Positions 6,881 to 16,696 of a DNA stretch of 64,000 nt are shown in pieces. The stretch is from Streptomyces sp. NBC_01296 (GTDB lineage: Bacteria > Actinomycetota > Actinomycetes > Streptomycetales > Streptomycetaceae). How positions within the stretch are numbered: the stretch's first letter is position 1; every line of letters starts with the position of its first letter. Made by a program: the position numbers and the translations under genes. The stretch spans positions 3,348,001-3,412,000 of the forward strand of contig NZ_CP130720.1 in NCBI RefSeq assembly GCF_035984415.1, in the 5' to 3' direction. Under the pieces are notes generated by a model. It was not told the origin of the DNA, ran no database searches, and saw only the letters and a program-made list of their open reading frames with translations.

Positions 6881-8863
6881 TCAGCTGCCGTTGGTGTTGA
6901 TCGTGACGGTCCGCTCGGCCGCGGTCTTCCCGCGCAGCGCCTGGCGCAGGGCGCCGACGACGTCCTGCGGGGTGACCGCCGTCTTCTCGCCCGTACCGCG
7001 CGTGATCAGGACACCGTCGAAGGTGTTCCCGTACGTCGCCTTGAGCGCTTCCAGGTCGTACTTCTCGGTCAGGTGCCCGTCCACGACCTGCATGCTGAGG
7101 ATCTTGGGCAGGGACTTGGCCCCGAAGGGGATGGACTTGGCGCCGGCCTTGACCGTGGCGGGGCCGGACATCGCGGGCTCCGCGAACTCCTTCATGGCCC
7201 GGTTCAGTTCGGCCTGGTCGACGACGGGGTTCTTGGTGGCGGTGGGGAGTTCGACCGGGGTCGACTTCCCGGTGGCGACCATGTCGCGGAAGGCCTTCTT
7301 GACCAACTCGGCGGAGGCGTCGGCGTCCAGGGTGGAGCCGGGCTTGCCGGGGACGGCGACGGCCTTGCCCGTGTCGAAGGTGATGGTGCCCTCGGTGGCG
7401 GTTCCGGCGGTTCCGGCCAGCTCCTGGAGGGCGACCTGGAGCTTCTCCTCGTCGATCGGCATCACGGGATCCGCGATGCGCTCGTTGCCGAGGAGCGAGC
7501 CGATGACCGTGACGGGGTTGTAGTCGCTGCCCGCCGCGTTGCGGACGGTGGTCTGGGCGTCCAGGCTCAGGCCGGCCTTCTCGGGCTTGAGCTCGACCGG
7601 CTTGCCGCCGACGGTGAGCGTGAGCGGGGTCGCGGCGCGGTTGCCGAAGGCCGTCATGAGCTTGCCGACGGCCTCGTCGCGGCTGCCGCCGATGTCGACG
7701 CCGAGGACGGTGGTGCCCTTGGGGACGTCGGAGTGGTTGAGGAGCAGCCCGGCGCCGTAGGCCACGCCGAGCAGGGCGATGAGGCCGCTGCCGACGAGGA
7801 CCAGCTTGGAGCGGCCCTTCTTGATCTTGGTCGGGGTGGCGCTGGCCGGCTTCGGGCGCGCGGGGGCGGCCGGTGCCGGGGCGGGGACCGGGGTCGGGAC
7901 CGGCGGGAACGGTTCGTCCAGCTCCGGTCCGGGCCAGCGGGGGGCCTCGGCGCCGAGCGGGACGGTGCCGAGCGCGGGGCCGCCGGTGGGGCCCGCGGGG
8001 GCGCCGGGGCCCGACGGGCCTGCCGGGCCGCCGTACGCGGGGAACGGCTCGGTGGCGGGGCCGCCGTCGCCGTAGCCGGGGAGGCCCGGGGGCGTGCCGA
8101 CGCCGGGGCCGCCGGGCCGCCGGGCCGCGAGGGGCGCGTCGGGGCCGGGGCCGCCGGGTCCGTAGCCGGGGCCGGCCGGAGCGGGCGGCGCCGGGGCGAA
8201 GCCGTGGGCGGGCGTGTCGAAGCGGGGGCCGGCGGGGGCGCCCGGACGCGGGCCCGCGGGGCCGGGGGCTCCTGGGGCTCCTGGGGCGAAGCCGGACACC
8301 GGAGCCCCCGGAGCGCCCCCGGCGGGCGGCGCCGGGGTACGGGTCGGCAGCACCGGGGCGGGGCCGGCCTGCGTGCGGTGGGGCAGCGCGGGCGCGGGGC
8401 CCGCCGCGGCCGGGGTACGGGTCGGCAGTGCCGGAGCCGTGGCCGGAGCGGGCGCAGGGGCCGCCTTGCGGGGGGCGAACCAGTTGCTGGTCGGCTCTTC
8501 CGGTTCGGCGGCCGGCGCGGGCTCCGCCGCGGCCTGCTCGGCGGCGGGCTCGGCCTCGGGCTCCGGCTCGGCGGCGGCAGCCGCCACCGGCTTGCGTACG
8601 ACCACCGGCGGGATCGGCCGCGAACCCGGGATGTTGATCCGGATCCGGGTCGTCAGGGTGGTCTCTGTCTTCGGCCCGTCGGTGTCGGGCGTGGACGGGT
8701 TCGAGGTCACAGGGTTCTCCTCCGAGACAGTCGCCGCGCCGGGCCCGGACGGCACGGGCATGGACGGGTACTGGCCGGTTCCGTACGGCGGTGTACCCGA
8801 GGGGTAAGCGGCTCCACCGCGCCCCTGGGGCCCGGAGGACGAACTGTCGGTTTCACGACTCAA
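6881..8863 (-). CDS. Membrane-anchored peptidoglycan-binding protein with long Pro/Ala-rich cytoplasmic tail
   Basis: This 660-residue protein has three parts. Residues 1-350 are a disordered tail rich in Pro, Ala and Gly, carrying short repeats of the type LPTRTPA/PALPHRTQ. One membrane helix lies near 353-376 (KLVLVGSGLIALLGVAYGAG). The extracytoplasmic region (about 380-660) holds two related beta-rich modules of the type found as putative peptidoglycan-binding domains in YoaR/VanW-type proteins: TTVLGVDIGGSRDEAVGKL and a later IDEEKLQVALQELAG with NPVVDQAELNRAMKEFA. The catalytic VanW domain itself is not seen. The start codon is TTG at 8863 with GGGAGAA upstream. It probably links the cytoplasmic envelope machinery to the cell wall. 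The gene stands alone and ends in a clear hairpin. Confidence 0.75.
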   Translation of the reverse strand: MSRETDSSSSGPQGRGGAAYPSGTPPYGTGQYPSMPVPSGPGAATVSEENPVTSNPSTPDTDGPKTETTLTTRIRINIPGSRPIPPVVVRKPVAAAAAEPEPEAEPAAEQAAAEPAPAAEPEEPTSNWFAPRKAAPAPAPATAPALPTRTPAAAGPAPALPHRTQAGPAPVLPTRTPAPPAGGAPGAPVSGFAPGAPGAPGPAGPRPGAPAGPRFDTPAHGFAPAPPAPAGPGYGPGGPGPDAPLAARRPGGPGVGTPPGLPGYGDGGPATEPFPAYGGPAGPSGPGAPAGPTGGPALGTVPLGAEAPRWPGPELDEPFPPVPTPVPAPAPAAPARPKPASATPTKIKKGRSKLVLVGSGLIALLGVAYGAGLLLNHSDVPKGTTVLGVDIGGSRDEAVGKLMTAFGNRAATPLTLTVGGKPVELKPEKAGLSLDAQTTVRNAAGSDYNPVTVIGSLLGNERIADPVMPIDEEKLQVALQELAGTAGTATEGTITFDTGKAVAVPGKPGSTLDADASAELVKKAFRDMVATGKSTPVELPTATKNPVVDQAELNRAMKEFAEPAMSGPATVKAGAKSIPFGAKSLPKILSMQVVDGHLTEKYDLEALKATYGNTFDGVLITRGTGEKTAVTPQDVVGALRQALRGKTAAERTVTINTNGS

Positions 8864-9069
8864 GGCAGGTTCTCCCGGTTGGCTCCGCCGCCCGTCATAC
8901 CGTGCGCGGGCAGCTCGGCGGCCCGACCACCATACTGGCCGTCGCCCTCGCGCAACTGTCCTAGGGGAATCAGGGGTTCCCCTTCGGCCCCTCCAGGGCC
9001 CCTCCGAGCAGCCCGGGAGCCCCGGCCCAACCCCCGTGAACGCGCACCTCGACGGAGTTCAACGGCACG

Positions 9070-9453
9070 TCACTTGCCGGACTGCACGGCCGAAACCGGT
9101 CCCTCGAACGGGCCGCGCAGCGTGGCGCACATCACAGCCAGCACCGTCCCGCCCAAAAGGTAGGCGTACGTGCTGATTCCGGACGAACTGAGCAGGAAGT
9201 CCCCCTCGGGGCGCGGGGCGCCGAGCAGCACGTACGCGAGGAACCAGCCGAGCACGCCGGCACCCACCCCGATCCCGGTCCCGACGGCGATCCGGCCGCC
9301 GAGGAACAGGCCGAAGAGCGCCAGCAGTGCCAGCAGCAGCCCGCCGGGGAACCACAGGTCCACGACGAGCCAGCCGGCGATGCCGGTCAGCACGCCCGCC
9401 GCCAACAGGCCGAGCAGGACGGCGATCCGCGCGGGCGTCAGTGTCCCGGTCAT
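9070..9453 (-). CDS. Small multi-span membrane protein coupled to mshB
   Basis: This is a 127-residue integral membrane protein with about four hydrophobic segments: [58 protein letters not shown] and [19 protein letters not shown]. No catalytic motif is visible. Its ATG overlaps the mshB stop (ATGA), so it is translationally coupled to mycothiol biosynthesis. I recall the same neighbour as a conserved unknown (a DUF6113-type protein) beside mshB in streptomycetes, but cannot verify that here. The function is unknown. Confidence 0.75.
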   Translation of the reverse strand: MTGTLTPARIAVLLGLLAAGVLTGIAGWLVVDLWFPGGLLLALLALFGLFLGGRIAVGTGIGVGAGVLGWFLAYVLLGAPRPEGDFLLSSSGISTYAYLLGGTVLAVMCATLRGPFEGPVSAVQSGK

Positions 9454-10346
9454 GCCTGCACCCCCGCGAACAGGTCGTGCTCGCGCTCGCCCGCCGGGGC
9501 GCCCGGCCGACCCGCGACCAGTTCGTAGTACTCGCGGGTGAACAGCGGCTGCGCGAGGTCGTTGGAGAGGGCGAAGAAGGGCCCCTCCACGGCGATCTGG
9601 GTGGCGTGGGCGCGCATCGCGGCCGCCTTCGCCGCCACGAACGCCTCGTCGGCCCCGATCTCGGCGGTGATCCGCTCGTCGGCGACGACACCGGGTACGT
9701 CCTCCGGCGAAGCGAGCCCCGGGAACGGCGTCTTGGCCTCCGCCGCCTTCAGCCGGGCGAAGCCCTCCTCGACCACCGAGCGCGGGACGCGGTTCCAGTA
9801 GATCTTCCCGATCTCCCACGGATCGCCGAGGTCCCGGCGGTACGTGGCCTCCGCGGCCAGCTCCGCGCCGCGCATGGCGACCCGGTGGGCCTGGATGTGG
9901 TCGGGATGCCCGTAGCCGCCCTCGGGGTCGTAGGTGACGAGCACCTGCGGGCGGACCTCGCGGATGACCTCGACCAGATGCGCGGCGGCCTCGTCCACGT
10001 CGGTGGACCAGAAGGAGCCGGGCCGGCGGTTCTGCTCGGCGCCCATCATCCCGGAGTCCCGGAAGCGGCCGGGGCCGCCGAGGAACCGGTGGTCGGTGAC
10101 GCCGAGTTCCGCCATCGCGGCGGCGAGCTCGCCGATGCGGTGGGCCCCCAGGGTGTCGTCGCGGTCGGGCGCCAGGTGGGCGAGCCCGGGCGGGATGACC
10201 TCGCCCTCCTCGCCGAGGGTGCAGGTCACGAGCGCGACGTGGGCGCCCTCGGCCGCGTACTTGGCCATGGTGACGCCGTTGTTGATCGACTCGTCGTCCG
10301 GGTGCGCGTGCACGAGGAGAAGCCGACGGGCGGGAAGACCGTTCAT
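9450..10346 (-). CDS. mshB: Mycothiol biosynthesis deacetylase MshB
   Basis: This is the 298-residue N-acetyl-1-D-myo-inositol-2-amino-2-deoxy-alpha-D-glucopyranoside deacetylase, the zinc enzyme of the second committed step in mycothiol synthesis. The zinc motif AHPDDES lies near residues 14-20 and the third ligand histidine is in [15 protein letters not shown]-type features are absent, as expected of the LmbE-like family, and [20 protein letters not shown] is diagnostic of MshB rather than of mycothiol conjugate amidase. Length and motifs match the actinobacterial enzyme. It begins with ATG at 10346 and is coupled to the small membrane protein that follows. Confidence 0.95.
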   Translation of the reverse strand: MNGLPARRLLLVHAHPDDESINNGVTMAKYAAEGAHVALVTCTLGEEGEVIPPGLAHLAPDRDDTLGAHRIGELAAAMAELGVTDHRFLGGPGRFRDSGMMGAEQNRRPGSFWSTDVDEAAAHLVEVIREVRPQVLVTYDPEGGYGHPDHIQAHRVAMRGAELAAEATYRRDLGDPWEIGKIYWNRVPRSVVEEGFARLKAAEAKTPFPGLASPEDVPGVVADERITAEIGADEAFVAAKAAAMRAHATQIAVEGPFFALSNDLAQPLFTREYYELVAGRPGAPAGEREHDLFAGVQA

Positions 10347-10370
10347 GGGGCCAAGACTACGAGGACCGGC

Positions 10371-10565
10371 CTACAACTTGAGTCCACTGATCATGCTGGC
10401 CACGTTCGTGGTCAGCTGGCTGAGGGTCGGCGCGATGGTCGAACTCGCCAGATAGAACCCGAGGAGCACACAGACAACGGCGTGTCCCGCCTTCAGGCCC
10501 GACCGGCGGACCAGTAGGAAGACGACGATCGCCAGCAGCACCACGGCCGAGATCGAGAGTGCCAC
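10371..10565 (-). CDS. Small two-span membrane protein of unknown function
   Basis: This 64-residue protein has two hydrophobic stretches, residues 3-19 (LSISAVVLLAIVVFLLV) and 27-45 (GHAVVCVLLGFYLASSTIA), separated by RRSGLKA. That suggests a hairpin with a positively charged cytoplasmic loop. The start is GTG at 10565 with an excellent GGAGGTGAAACGCC ribosome site. It is 24 bases upstream of mshB on the same strand and so may be co-transcribed with it. Nothing identifies a function. Confidence 0.7.
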   Translation of the reverse strand: MALSISAVVLLAIVVFLLVRRSGLKAGHAVVCVLLGFYLASSTIAPTLSQLTTNVASMISGLKL

Positions 10566-10931
10566 GGCGTTTCACCTCCACGTCGAGCGGACATCGGTAC
10601 GCGTATTCGTACTCAGTGCTCGGCGGAGTCATACCCACCGTGCGCTACGGATCATAACTATCCGTACCAGCGCATCGATCGAATTCCGGCAGCACGAGGG
10701 GCGCATGCCGCGCATGCGCAGGGTCACGGGGGAGGCCGGCCGGGGAGGGTGTACGCCTCCCCGACCGGCTGTCGGCACCCGCACGGCCGCACGGGACCCA
10801 GGCTGCACGCCTCAGATCTCGGGACAGAAACGGTCAAGTTGCCTGCGTGTAAACCGCGTTGGCGGGAAAGCGGCCCTGACGGAGCGAATCCGCGCGGGGT
10901 GGCCGGATTTCGCCCCTCGGGGCTGCGCCGG
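10566..10931. other. Intergenic region with inverted repeat/-10-like element and a hairpin
   Basis: No gene is seen here. On the reverse strand, upstream of the small membrane protein, TACGGAT-CATAACT-ATCCGTA (10646-10666) is a perfect inverted repeat whose spacer, read on the reverse strand, contains TATGAT, a good -10 box. An operator over the promoter is plausible. Further right, GGGGAGG (10742-10748) pairs with CCTCCCC (10756-10762) around a 7-base loop. It could terminate the peptide-transporter operon that ends at 10932, though it is 170 bases past its stop. Confidence 0.5.
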
Positions 10932-12002
10932 TCATTCCTTCGCAGGCGGGGCCGGCGCGGCGGGCGGCGGGGGCAGCTCGCCCGGGGCCGGGACGACCTG
11001 TCTCTCCGCCGCGAAGTGGCAGGCTGAGGGGTGGGCCGCCGGGCCGGACGGGAAGGCCTCCGGGACGGCCAGCAGCGGGACCTCGTCCGTGCAGCGCTGC
11101 TGCGCCTTCCAACAGCGGGTGCGGAACGGGCAGCCCGAGGGCGGGTTGGCCGGGGAGGGCACGTCGCCGGTCAGGATGATCCGCTCGCGGTGGGCGCGCG
11201 CCTGCGGGTCCGGGACGGGCACGGCCGACAGGAGGGCCTGGGTGTAGGGGTGGGTCGGATGGTCGTAGATCTGGGTGTCGGTGCCGATCTCCACCACCCG
11301 GCCCAGGTACATCACGCCGACCCGGTCGGAGATGTGCCGCACGATCGAGAGGTCGTGCGCGATGAAGACGTAGGACAGGTCGAACTCGTTCTGGAGGCGT
11401 TCCAGGAGGTTGATCACCTGGGCCTGGACCGAGACGTCGAGCGCGGAGACCGGCTCGTCCGCCACGATGATCTCCGGCTGCAGGGCGAGGCCGCGGGCGA
11501 TGCCGATGCGCTGGCGCTGGCCGCCGGAGAACTGGTGCGGGTACCGGTTGATGTACTCCGGGTTGAGGCCGACCACGTCGAGGAGTTCCTGCACCTTGCG
11601 CCGCCGGTCGCCCTTCGGAGCCACCTCGGGGTGGATGTCGTACGGCTCCCCGATGATGTCGCCGACCGTCATGCGCGGGTTCAGCGAGGTGTACGGGTCC
11701 TGGAACACCATCTGGATGTTGCGGCGGACGGCCCTGAGGGCCTTGCCGGACAGCTTGGTGATGTCCTCGCCCTTGTACGAGATCGCGCCGGCCGTCGGGC
11801 GTTCCAGGTTGACCAGCATCTTGGCGACCGTGGACTTGCCGCAGCCGGACTCGCCGACGATGCCGAGGGTTTCGCCCCGGGCGAGGCCGAAGGAGACCCC
11901 GTCGACCGCCTTGACGGCGCCGACCTGCTTCTTGAAGAGGACGCCCCGGGTCAGCGGGTAGTGCTTGACGAGGTCCCTGACCTCCAGGATGGGCTCAGCC
12001 AC
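10932..12002 (-). CDS. Oligopeptide ABC importer ATPase, OppF-type (first operon)
   Basis: This 356-residue ATPase belongs to the Opp/Dpp family. Walker A is GESGCGKST, signature [17 protein letters not shown], Walker [15 protein letters not shown] and H-loop [11 protein letters not shown]. The C-terminal oligo/dipeptide domain includes the Cys-containing [16 protein letters not shown], which in this family may bind an Fe-S cluster or metal. It is the last gene of the first five-gene operon; its start overlaps the previous gene by eight bases. It pairs with the OppD-type ATPase to drive peptide uptake. It is about 80% or more identical by eye to the equivalent gene at 17815-18867, differing mainly at the C-terminus, which has a Pro/Ala tail here. 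Confidence 0.92.
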   Translation of the reverse strand: MAEPILEVRDLVKHYPLTRGVLFKKQVGAVKAVDGVSFGLARGETLGIVGESGCGKSTVAKMLVNLERPTAGAISYKGEDITKLSGKALRAVRRNIQMVFQDPYTSLNPRMTVGDIIGEPYDIHPEVAPKGDRRRKVQELLDVVGLNPEYINRYPHQFSGGQRQRIGIARGLALQPEIIVADEPVSALDVSVQAQVINLLERLQNEFDLSYVFIAHDLSIVRHISDRVGVMYLGRVVEIGTDTQIYDHPTHPYTQALLSAVPVPDPQARAHRERIILTGDVPSPANPPSGCPFRTRCWKAQQRCTDEVPLLAVPEAFPSGPAAHPSACHFAAERQVVPAPGELPPPPAAPAPPAKE

Positions 12003-12969
12003 CGAGGCACTCCTTCCAGAAGAAGCACGCGCTCGCGCGGTCTTGGCCCACCTGCGCGAGCGGCGGGACGTCGGTGCGGCAGACCGCCTGTGCCATCGGG
12101 CAGCGCGGGTTGAAGGCGCAGCCGGGCGGGATGTTCAGCAGGTTGGGCGGCAGGCCCTTGATCGCGTAGAGCTCCTGGCCCTTCTGGTCCAGGCGCGGGA
12201 TCGAGTCGAGCAGACCGCGGGTGTACGGATGGGCGGGCGCGGCGTAGATCTCGTGGACGGGGGCCGCCTCGACGATCCGGCCCGCGTACATGACGGCGAT
12301 CTTGTCGGCGACGTCCGCGACCACCCCGAGGTCGTGGGTGATGAGGATGAGCCCCATGTTGAGCTCGCGCTGGAGCTCGGCCAGCAGGTCCATCACCTGG
12401 GCTTGGACGGTGACGTCCAGGGCCGTCGTCGGCTCGTCCGCGATGATCAGGGAGGGCTCCAGGGCCAGCGCCATCGCGATCATGATGCGCTGGCGCATGC
12501 CGCCCGAGAACTGGTGCGGGTAGTCCCCCACGCGGTCCTTCGCCGCCGGGATCTTCACCCGGTCCATCAGCTCGACGGCCTTGGCCTTGGCCGCCTTGCG
12601 GGACATCCCGCGGTGGACCTCGTACATCTCGCCCAGCTGGGTGCCCACGCTGAGCACGGGGTTCAGGGAGGACAGGGCGTCCTGGAAGATCATCGCCATG
12701 TCGGCGCCGCGGATCTTCCGCCGCTCCTCCTCCTTCATCTTCAGCAGGTCCTTGCCCTTGAAGAGGATCTCGCCGCCCGCGATCCGGCCCGGCGGCACGT
12801 CCAGGATGCCCATCACGGCCTGGGCCGTCACCGACTTGCCCGAGCCGGACTCGCCGAGCACGGCGAGCGTCTCGCCCTCGTCCACCGAGTAGTTGACACC
12901 GTTGACGGCCTTGGCGACTCCGTCCCGCGTACGGAACTCCACATGGAGGTCGCGGACTTCGAGCAGCAT
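11995..12969 (-). CDS. Oligopeptide ABC importer ATPase, OppD-type (first operon)
   Basis: This 324-residue ATPase has Walker [12 protein letters not shown], signature [15 protein letters not shown], Walker [15 protein letters not shown] and H-loop [12 protein letters not shown]. The C-terminal segment [19 protein letters not shown] is the usual oligopeptide domain. The ATG at 12969 has GAGGAG overlapping the stop of the permease gene 12 bases upstream, so the two are tightly coupled. It works with the OppF-type subunit on the cytoplasmic face. The paralogue at 18860-19915 is close throughout. Confidence 0.92.
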   Translation of the reverse strand: MLLEVRDLHVEFRTRDGVAKAVNGVNYSVDEGETLAVLGESGSGKSVTAQAVMGILDVPPGRIAGGEILFKGKDLLKMKEEERRKIRGADMAMIFQDALSSLNPVLSVGTQLGEMYEVHRGMSRKAAKAKAVELMDRVKIPAAKDRVGDYPHQFSGGMRQRIMIAMALALEPSLIIADEPTTALDVTVQAQVMDLLAELQRELNMGLILITHDLGVVADVADKIAVMYAGRIVEAAPVHEIYAAPAHPYTRGLLDSIPRLDQKGQELYAIKGLPPNLLNIPPGCAFNPRCPMAQAVCRTDVPPLAQVGQDRASACFFWKECLGG

Positions 12970-12980
12970 GTGCCCACTCC

Positions 12981-14009
12981 TCAGCGCAGCTTGGGGTCGA
13001 GGGCGTCGCGCACCGCGTCGCCGAGCATGATGAACGCGAGCACGGTCAGGCTCAGGGCGCCCGCCGGCCAGAGCAGCATGTGCGGGGCGTTGCGGATCTG
13101 CGGGGCCGCGTTGGAGATGTCGATGCCCCAGGAGACGGTGGGCGGGCGCAGGCCCACGCCGAGGAAGGACAGGGTGGCCTCCAAGGCGATGTACGTGCCC
13201 AGGGCGATGGTGGCGACGACGATGACGGGCGCGATGGCGTTGGGCGCCACGTGCCGGAGCAGCATCCGGCCGTTGCCGGCGCCGAGGGCCCGGGCGGCCT
13301 GGACGTAGTCGTTCTGTTTGGCGGTGATGACGGAGCCGCGCCCGATGCGGGCGATCTGCGGCCAGCCGAGGAGCACGATGAAGCCGACGACCGGCCAGAC
13401 GGTGGTGCTGGTGACCACGGACAGGAAGACCAGGCCGCCGAGGACGACGGGGATGCCGAAGAAGATGTCCGCGACCCGGGAGAGCAGCGAGTCGCCCCAG
13501 CCGCCGAAGAACCCGGCGAGCCCGCCGAGCACCGAGCCGAGCAGGGCGGCGCCGAGGGTGGCGCAGACGCCGACGGTGATGGAGGCGCGGGCGCCGTAGA
13601 CGGTACGGGTGTAGACGTCGCAGCCCTGGGTGTCGTAGCCGAAGGGGTGGCCGGGCGAGGAGCCCTGCTGGGACTTGGACAGGTCGCACTGGAGCGGGTC
13701 GCCGCTCGCGATGAGCTGCGGCCAGATCGCGATGATCACGAGGAACAGGATCATCAGCGAGGAGATGACGAAGACGGGGTTGCGGACCAGCTGGTGCCAG
13801 GCGTCGGACCACAGGGAGCGGGCCTTCTCGCCCGGGCCGGTGGGCGCGTCGCCGAGGTCCCGTCCGCCGGAGGCGGCTGATGGACGCTGTTCGAGGCTCT
13901 CGGCCTCCTCGATCGCGAGGTCTATGGGCCCGCCCTGGCCGGTGGGCGCCATGGCCTCCCCCTCTGCGGGCTGCAGCGGGTCGAAGACGGGCTCGTTGCG
14001 CTCAGGCAT
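12981..14009 (-). CDS. Oligopeptide ABC importer permease, OppC-type (first operon)
   Basis: This permease of up to 342 residues has an acidic N-terminal tail, a first span PVFVISSLMILFLVIIAIWP, a periplasmic domain and five more spans in the BPD_transp_1 domain. The EAA-type motif is VQAARALGAGNGRMLLRHVA. The ATG at 14009 overlaps the OppB-type stop by eight bases. An in-frame ATG at 13952, preceded by GGGGGAGG, is a strong alternative that would remove 19 residues; the paralogue in the second operon has the same two-start arrangement. Confidence 0.9.
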   Translation of the reverse strand: MPERNEPVFDPLQPAEGEAMAPTGQGGPIDLAIEEAESLEQRPSAASGGRDLGDAPTGPGEKARSLWSDAWHQLVRNPVFVISSLMILFLVIIAIWPQLIASGDPLQCDLSKSQQGSSPGHPFGYDTQGCDVYTRTVYGARASITVGVCATLGAALLGSVLGGLAGFFGGWGDSLLSRVADIFFGIPVVLGGLVFLSVVTSTTVWPVVGFIVLLGWPQIARIGRGSVITAKQNDYVQAARALGAGNGRMLLRHVAPNAIAPVIVVATIALGTYIALEATLSFLGVGLRPPTVSWGIDISNAAPQIRNAPHMLLWPAGALSLTVLAFIMLGDAVRDALDPKLR

Positions 14010-14925
14010 AACGGATCCTCGGGTCCAGGACCGCGTAGAGCAGGTCGACGAGCAGGTTGGCCAGCAGGAAGACGATGACGAGGATGGTCACGAAGCCGAC
14101 GACCGTCGGGGAGTTGTTGCGCAGGATGCCCTGGTAGAGCTGGTACCCGACGCCGTGGATGTTGAAGATCCGCTCGGTGACGATGGCGCCGCCCATCAGG
14201 GCGCCGATGTCGGTGCCGATGAAGGTGACGACGGGGATGAGCGAGTTGCGCAGCAGGTGGCGGGTGACGACCCGGTGGCGCGGCAGGCCCTTGGCGACGG
14301 CGGTGCGCACGTAGTCGGCCTTGACGTTCTCGGCGATGGAGGTGCGCGAGAGCCGGGTGACGTAGGCGAGGGAGACCAGCGCGAGCACGATGCCGGGCAG
14401 GATCAGCTCGTTGAAGGGGGCGTCCGGGGAGACGGTGGGCCGGACCCAGCCCCATTTGACGCCGAAGAGGTACTGGAGCACATAGCCCGTCACGAACGTC
14501 GGTACGGAGATGACGACGAGGGTGAGCACCAGCACGCTCGTGTCGACGGACTTGCCCCGGCGCAGCCCGCTGATCACGCCGAGGGTGATGCCGATGACGA
14601 TCTCGAAGAAGATCGCGACCATGGTCAGGCGCAGGGTGACGGGGAAGGCCGAGGCCATCAGCTCGGTGACGGGCTGGCCGTTGAAGGCCGTGCCGAAGTC
14701 GCCCTGGAAGATCTGGCCCATGTAGTGGAGGTACTGCTCCCACAGCGGGCGGTCGAGGTAGAGGTCCTTGCGGATGCGCGCGGCGGTGGCGGGGTCGGGC
14801 GCCTTGTCGCCGAAGAGGGCCGCGACCGGGTCGCCGAGCGCGTACACCATGAAGAAGATCAGGAACGTGCTGCCGATGAACACCGGGATCATCTGGAGCA
14901 GCCGCCGGATCACATAACGTCCCAT
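14002..14925 (-). CDS. Oligopeptide ABC importer permease, OppB-type (first operon)
   Basis: This 307-residue permease has the family N-terminus MGRYVIRRLLQMIPVFIGST, a first span FLIFFMVYALG, and the BPD_transp_1 core with EAA motif VRTAVAKGLPRHRVVTRHLL. It ends in the conserved LLVDLLYAVLDPRIRYA. It lies 31 bases after the binding-protein gene. With the OppC-type protein it forms the membrane channel of the peptide importer. Confidence 0.92.
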   Translation of the reverse strand: MGRYVIRRLLQMIPVFIGSTFLIFFMVYALGDPVAALFGDKAPDPATAARIRKDLYLDRPLWEQYLHYMGQIFQGDFGTAFNGQPVTELMASAFPVTLRLTMVAIFFEIVIGITLGVISGLRRGKSVDTSVLVLTLVVISVPTFVTGYVLQYLFGVKWGWVRPTVSPDAPFNELILPGIVLALVSLAYVTRLSRTSIAENVKADYVRTAVAKGLPRHRVVTRHLLRNSLIPVVTFIGTDIGALMGGAIVTERIFNIHGVGYQLYQGILRNNSPTVVGFVTILVIVFLLANLLVDLLYAVLDPRIRYA

Positions 14926-14955
14926 GGACTGCTCCAGGATCGATCCGACGGAGGG

Positions 14956-16590
14956 TCAGCTGACCTTGATCTCGTTGTAGACGGGGACGCTGAACTGGTT
15001 GAGCGCCACGTCCGTGAGCCGCTCGGCGTAGCCGGCGCTGCCGTTCTGGTACCAGAGCGGGATGGACGGCATCTGCGCGGCGAGGATCTTCTCGGAGTCC
15101 TGGAACTTCGCGATGGCCTTGGCCGCGTCGCTCTCCTGGTTGGCCTCGTCGACGAGCTTGTCGAAGTCCGGGTTGCTGAACTTCCCGTAGTTGGAGGAGG
15201 CGCCGGTGTAGTAGAGCGGCTGGAGGAAGTTCTGGATCAGCGGGTAGTCGGCCTGCCAGCCGGAGCGGAAGGGGCCGGTCAGCTTGAAGGAGCTCTGCTG
15301 GTTGCGGAAGTCGGCGAAGGTGCCGATGGGGTTGACCGTGCAGACCGGTCCCTCGCCGAGGGCGTTGTTGATGCTGTTGCAGACGGCGTCCATCCACTCG
15401 CGGTGCGAGCCGGTGTCCACGTTGGACGTCAGCGTGACCTTGCCGCCGGGGAGCCCGCCGGCGTCCTGGATGAGCTTCTTGGCCGCGGCCGGGTCGTACT
15501 TGCAGGCGTCGCCGCAGAGCGTGGCGTTGAAGCCGCCCTTCTCGCCGAGGGCCGGGGAGGTCCAGTCCTTGGCCGGGGTGCGGGTCTCGCGGAAGATCTG
15601 CTTGGTGATCTCGTCGCGGTTGATCGCCATGGAGATGCCGCGGCGGACGTTCTCCATGCCCTCCTTGCTCCACTGCGGGTCGTACAGCGGGAAGGTGAGG
15701 GTCTGGATGATGAGGGCCGGCTGGTTGATGTACCGGTCGCCGAGGTCGTTCTTGACGTTCTTCAGCTGCTGCGCGGGGACGTCGTCGACGAGGTCGAGGT
15801 TGCCGGAGATCAGGTCCGTGTAGGCGGTGTTGTTGTCGGTGTAGACCTTGAGGTCGACTCCGCCGTTCAGCGCCTTGTCCTCGCCCGGGTAGCCGGCCCA
15901 GGTGCGCAGCTTCATGCCGGTGCCCTTGGTGTACGAGTCCACCGTGTACGGGCCGTTGCCGATCGGCTTGTTCAGCCAGCCGGCGTGGTCGGTGAAGAAG
16001 GCCTTGGGCAGCGGGGAGAAGGCCTGGTAGCCGAGGGTCTCGGGCCACGTGGAGAACTTGTTCTTCAGGGCGACCGTGAAGGTCTTGGGGTCCTTGACCA
16101 CCAGCCCCGACATCGTCTTGGCCTTGGGCTCGCCGGACGTCGGGTGGACGTCCGCGTAGCCGACGATGTCGGAGAAGAACGGCGCGTTGTTCTGCTTGTT
16201 GCGCACGTCCGCGCCGTAGTTCCAGGCGTCCACGAAGGACTGCGCGGTGACCGGCTCGTCGTTGCTGAACTTCCAGCCGTCCTTCAGCGTGACGGTGAAG
16301 TGCTGGCTGTCGGTGGTCTCGATCTTCTCGGCGAGCATGTTGTTGGCCTCGCCGGTCTTCGGGTCGTACCGCTTGAGGCCCCGGAAGAGCATGTCGAGGA
16401 CCTTGCCGCCCTGCACCTCGTTGGTGTTGGCCGGCTCCAGGGGGTTCTGCGGGTCACCCCATGAGGAGCTGACGATTCCGGTGTCGCCGCCACCGCCACC
16501 GCCGCCGCCGCTTTCGTCGCCGCAGGCCGTCGCCGCGAGGGCGACGGCCACTGCACATGCGGCCCACTTGGCGTGGGTGGCTCCGCGCAT
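14956..16590 (-). CDS. Oligopeptide-binding lipoprotein, OppA/BldKB-type (first operon)
   Basis: This is a 544-residue SBP_bac_5-family receptor. The N-terminus MRGATHAKWAACAVAVALAA leads to lipobox ATAC with lipidated C23, followed by a poly-Gly linker. Core motifs include LKDGWKFSNDEPVTAQSFVD and RRGISMAINRDEITKQIF. The ATG at 16590 has GGAGG six bases upstream; an upstream ATG at 16620 lacks a site and would disrupt the signal peptide. It captures extracellular oligopeptides for the importer. In Streptomyces the related BldK importer takes up a developmental signal. However, as I recall, S. coelicolor bldK places the lipoprotein gene second, so I do not assign bldK names to either operon here. 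Confidence 0.88.
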   Translation of the reverse strand: MRGATHAKWAACAVAVALAATACGDESGGGGGGGGDTGIVSSSWGDPQNPLEPANTNEVQGGKVLDMLFRGLKRYDPKTGEANNMLAEKIETTDSQHFTVTLKDGWKFSNDEPVTAQSFVDAWNYGADVRNKQNNAPFFSDIVGYADVHPTSGEPKAKTMSGLVVKDPKTFTVALKNKFSTWPETLGYQAFSPLPKAFFTDHAGWLNKPIGNGPYTVDSYTKGTGMKLRTWAGYPGEDKALNGGVDLKVYTDNNTAYTDLISGNLDLVDDVPAQQLKNVKNDLGDRYINQPALIIQTLTFPLYDPQWSKEGMENVRRGISMAINRDEITKQIFRETRTPAKDWTSPALGEKGGFNATLCGDACKYDPAAAKKLIQDAGGLPGGKVTLTSNVDTGSHREWMDAVCNSINNALGEGPVCTVNPIGTFADFRNQQSSFKLTGPFRSGWQADYPLIQNFLQPLYYTGASSNYGKFSNPDFDKLVDEANQESDAAKAIAKFQDSEKILAAQMPSIPLWYQNGSAGYAERLTDVALNQFSVPVYNEIKVS

Positions 16591-16696
16591 GAAGTGCCTC
16601 CTATGGCTCCCAAGACTCACTTGGGGCCCATGTCACCCTATGTGGGCGCCCGAGCACTCCCGGTTCGGCCGATTGCACCCTCGCGTCTCCCGGCTG

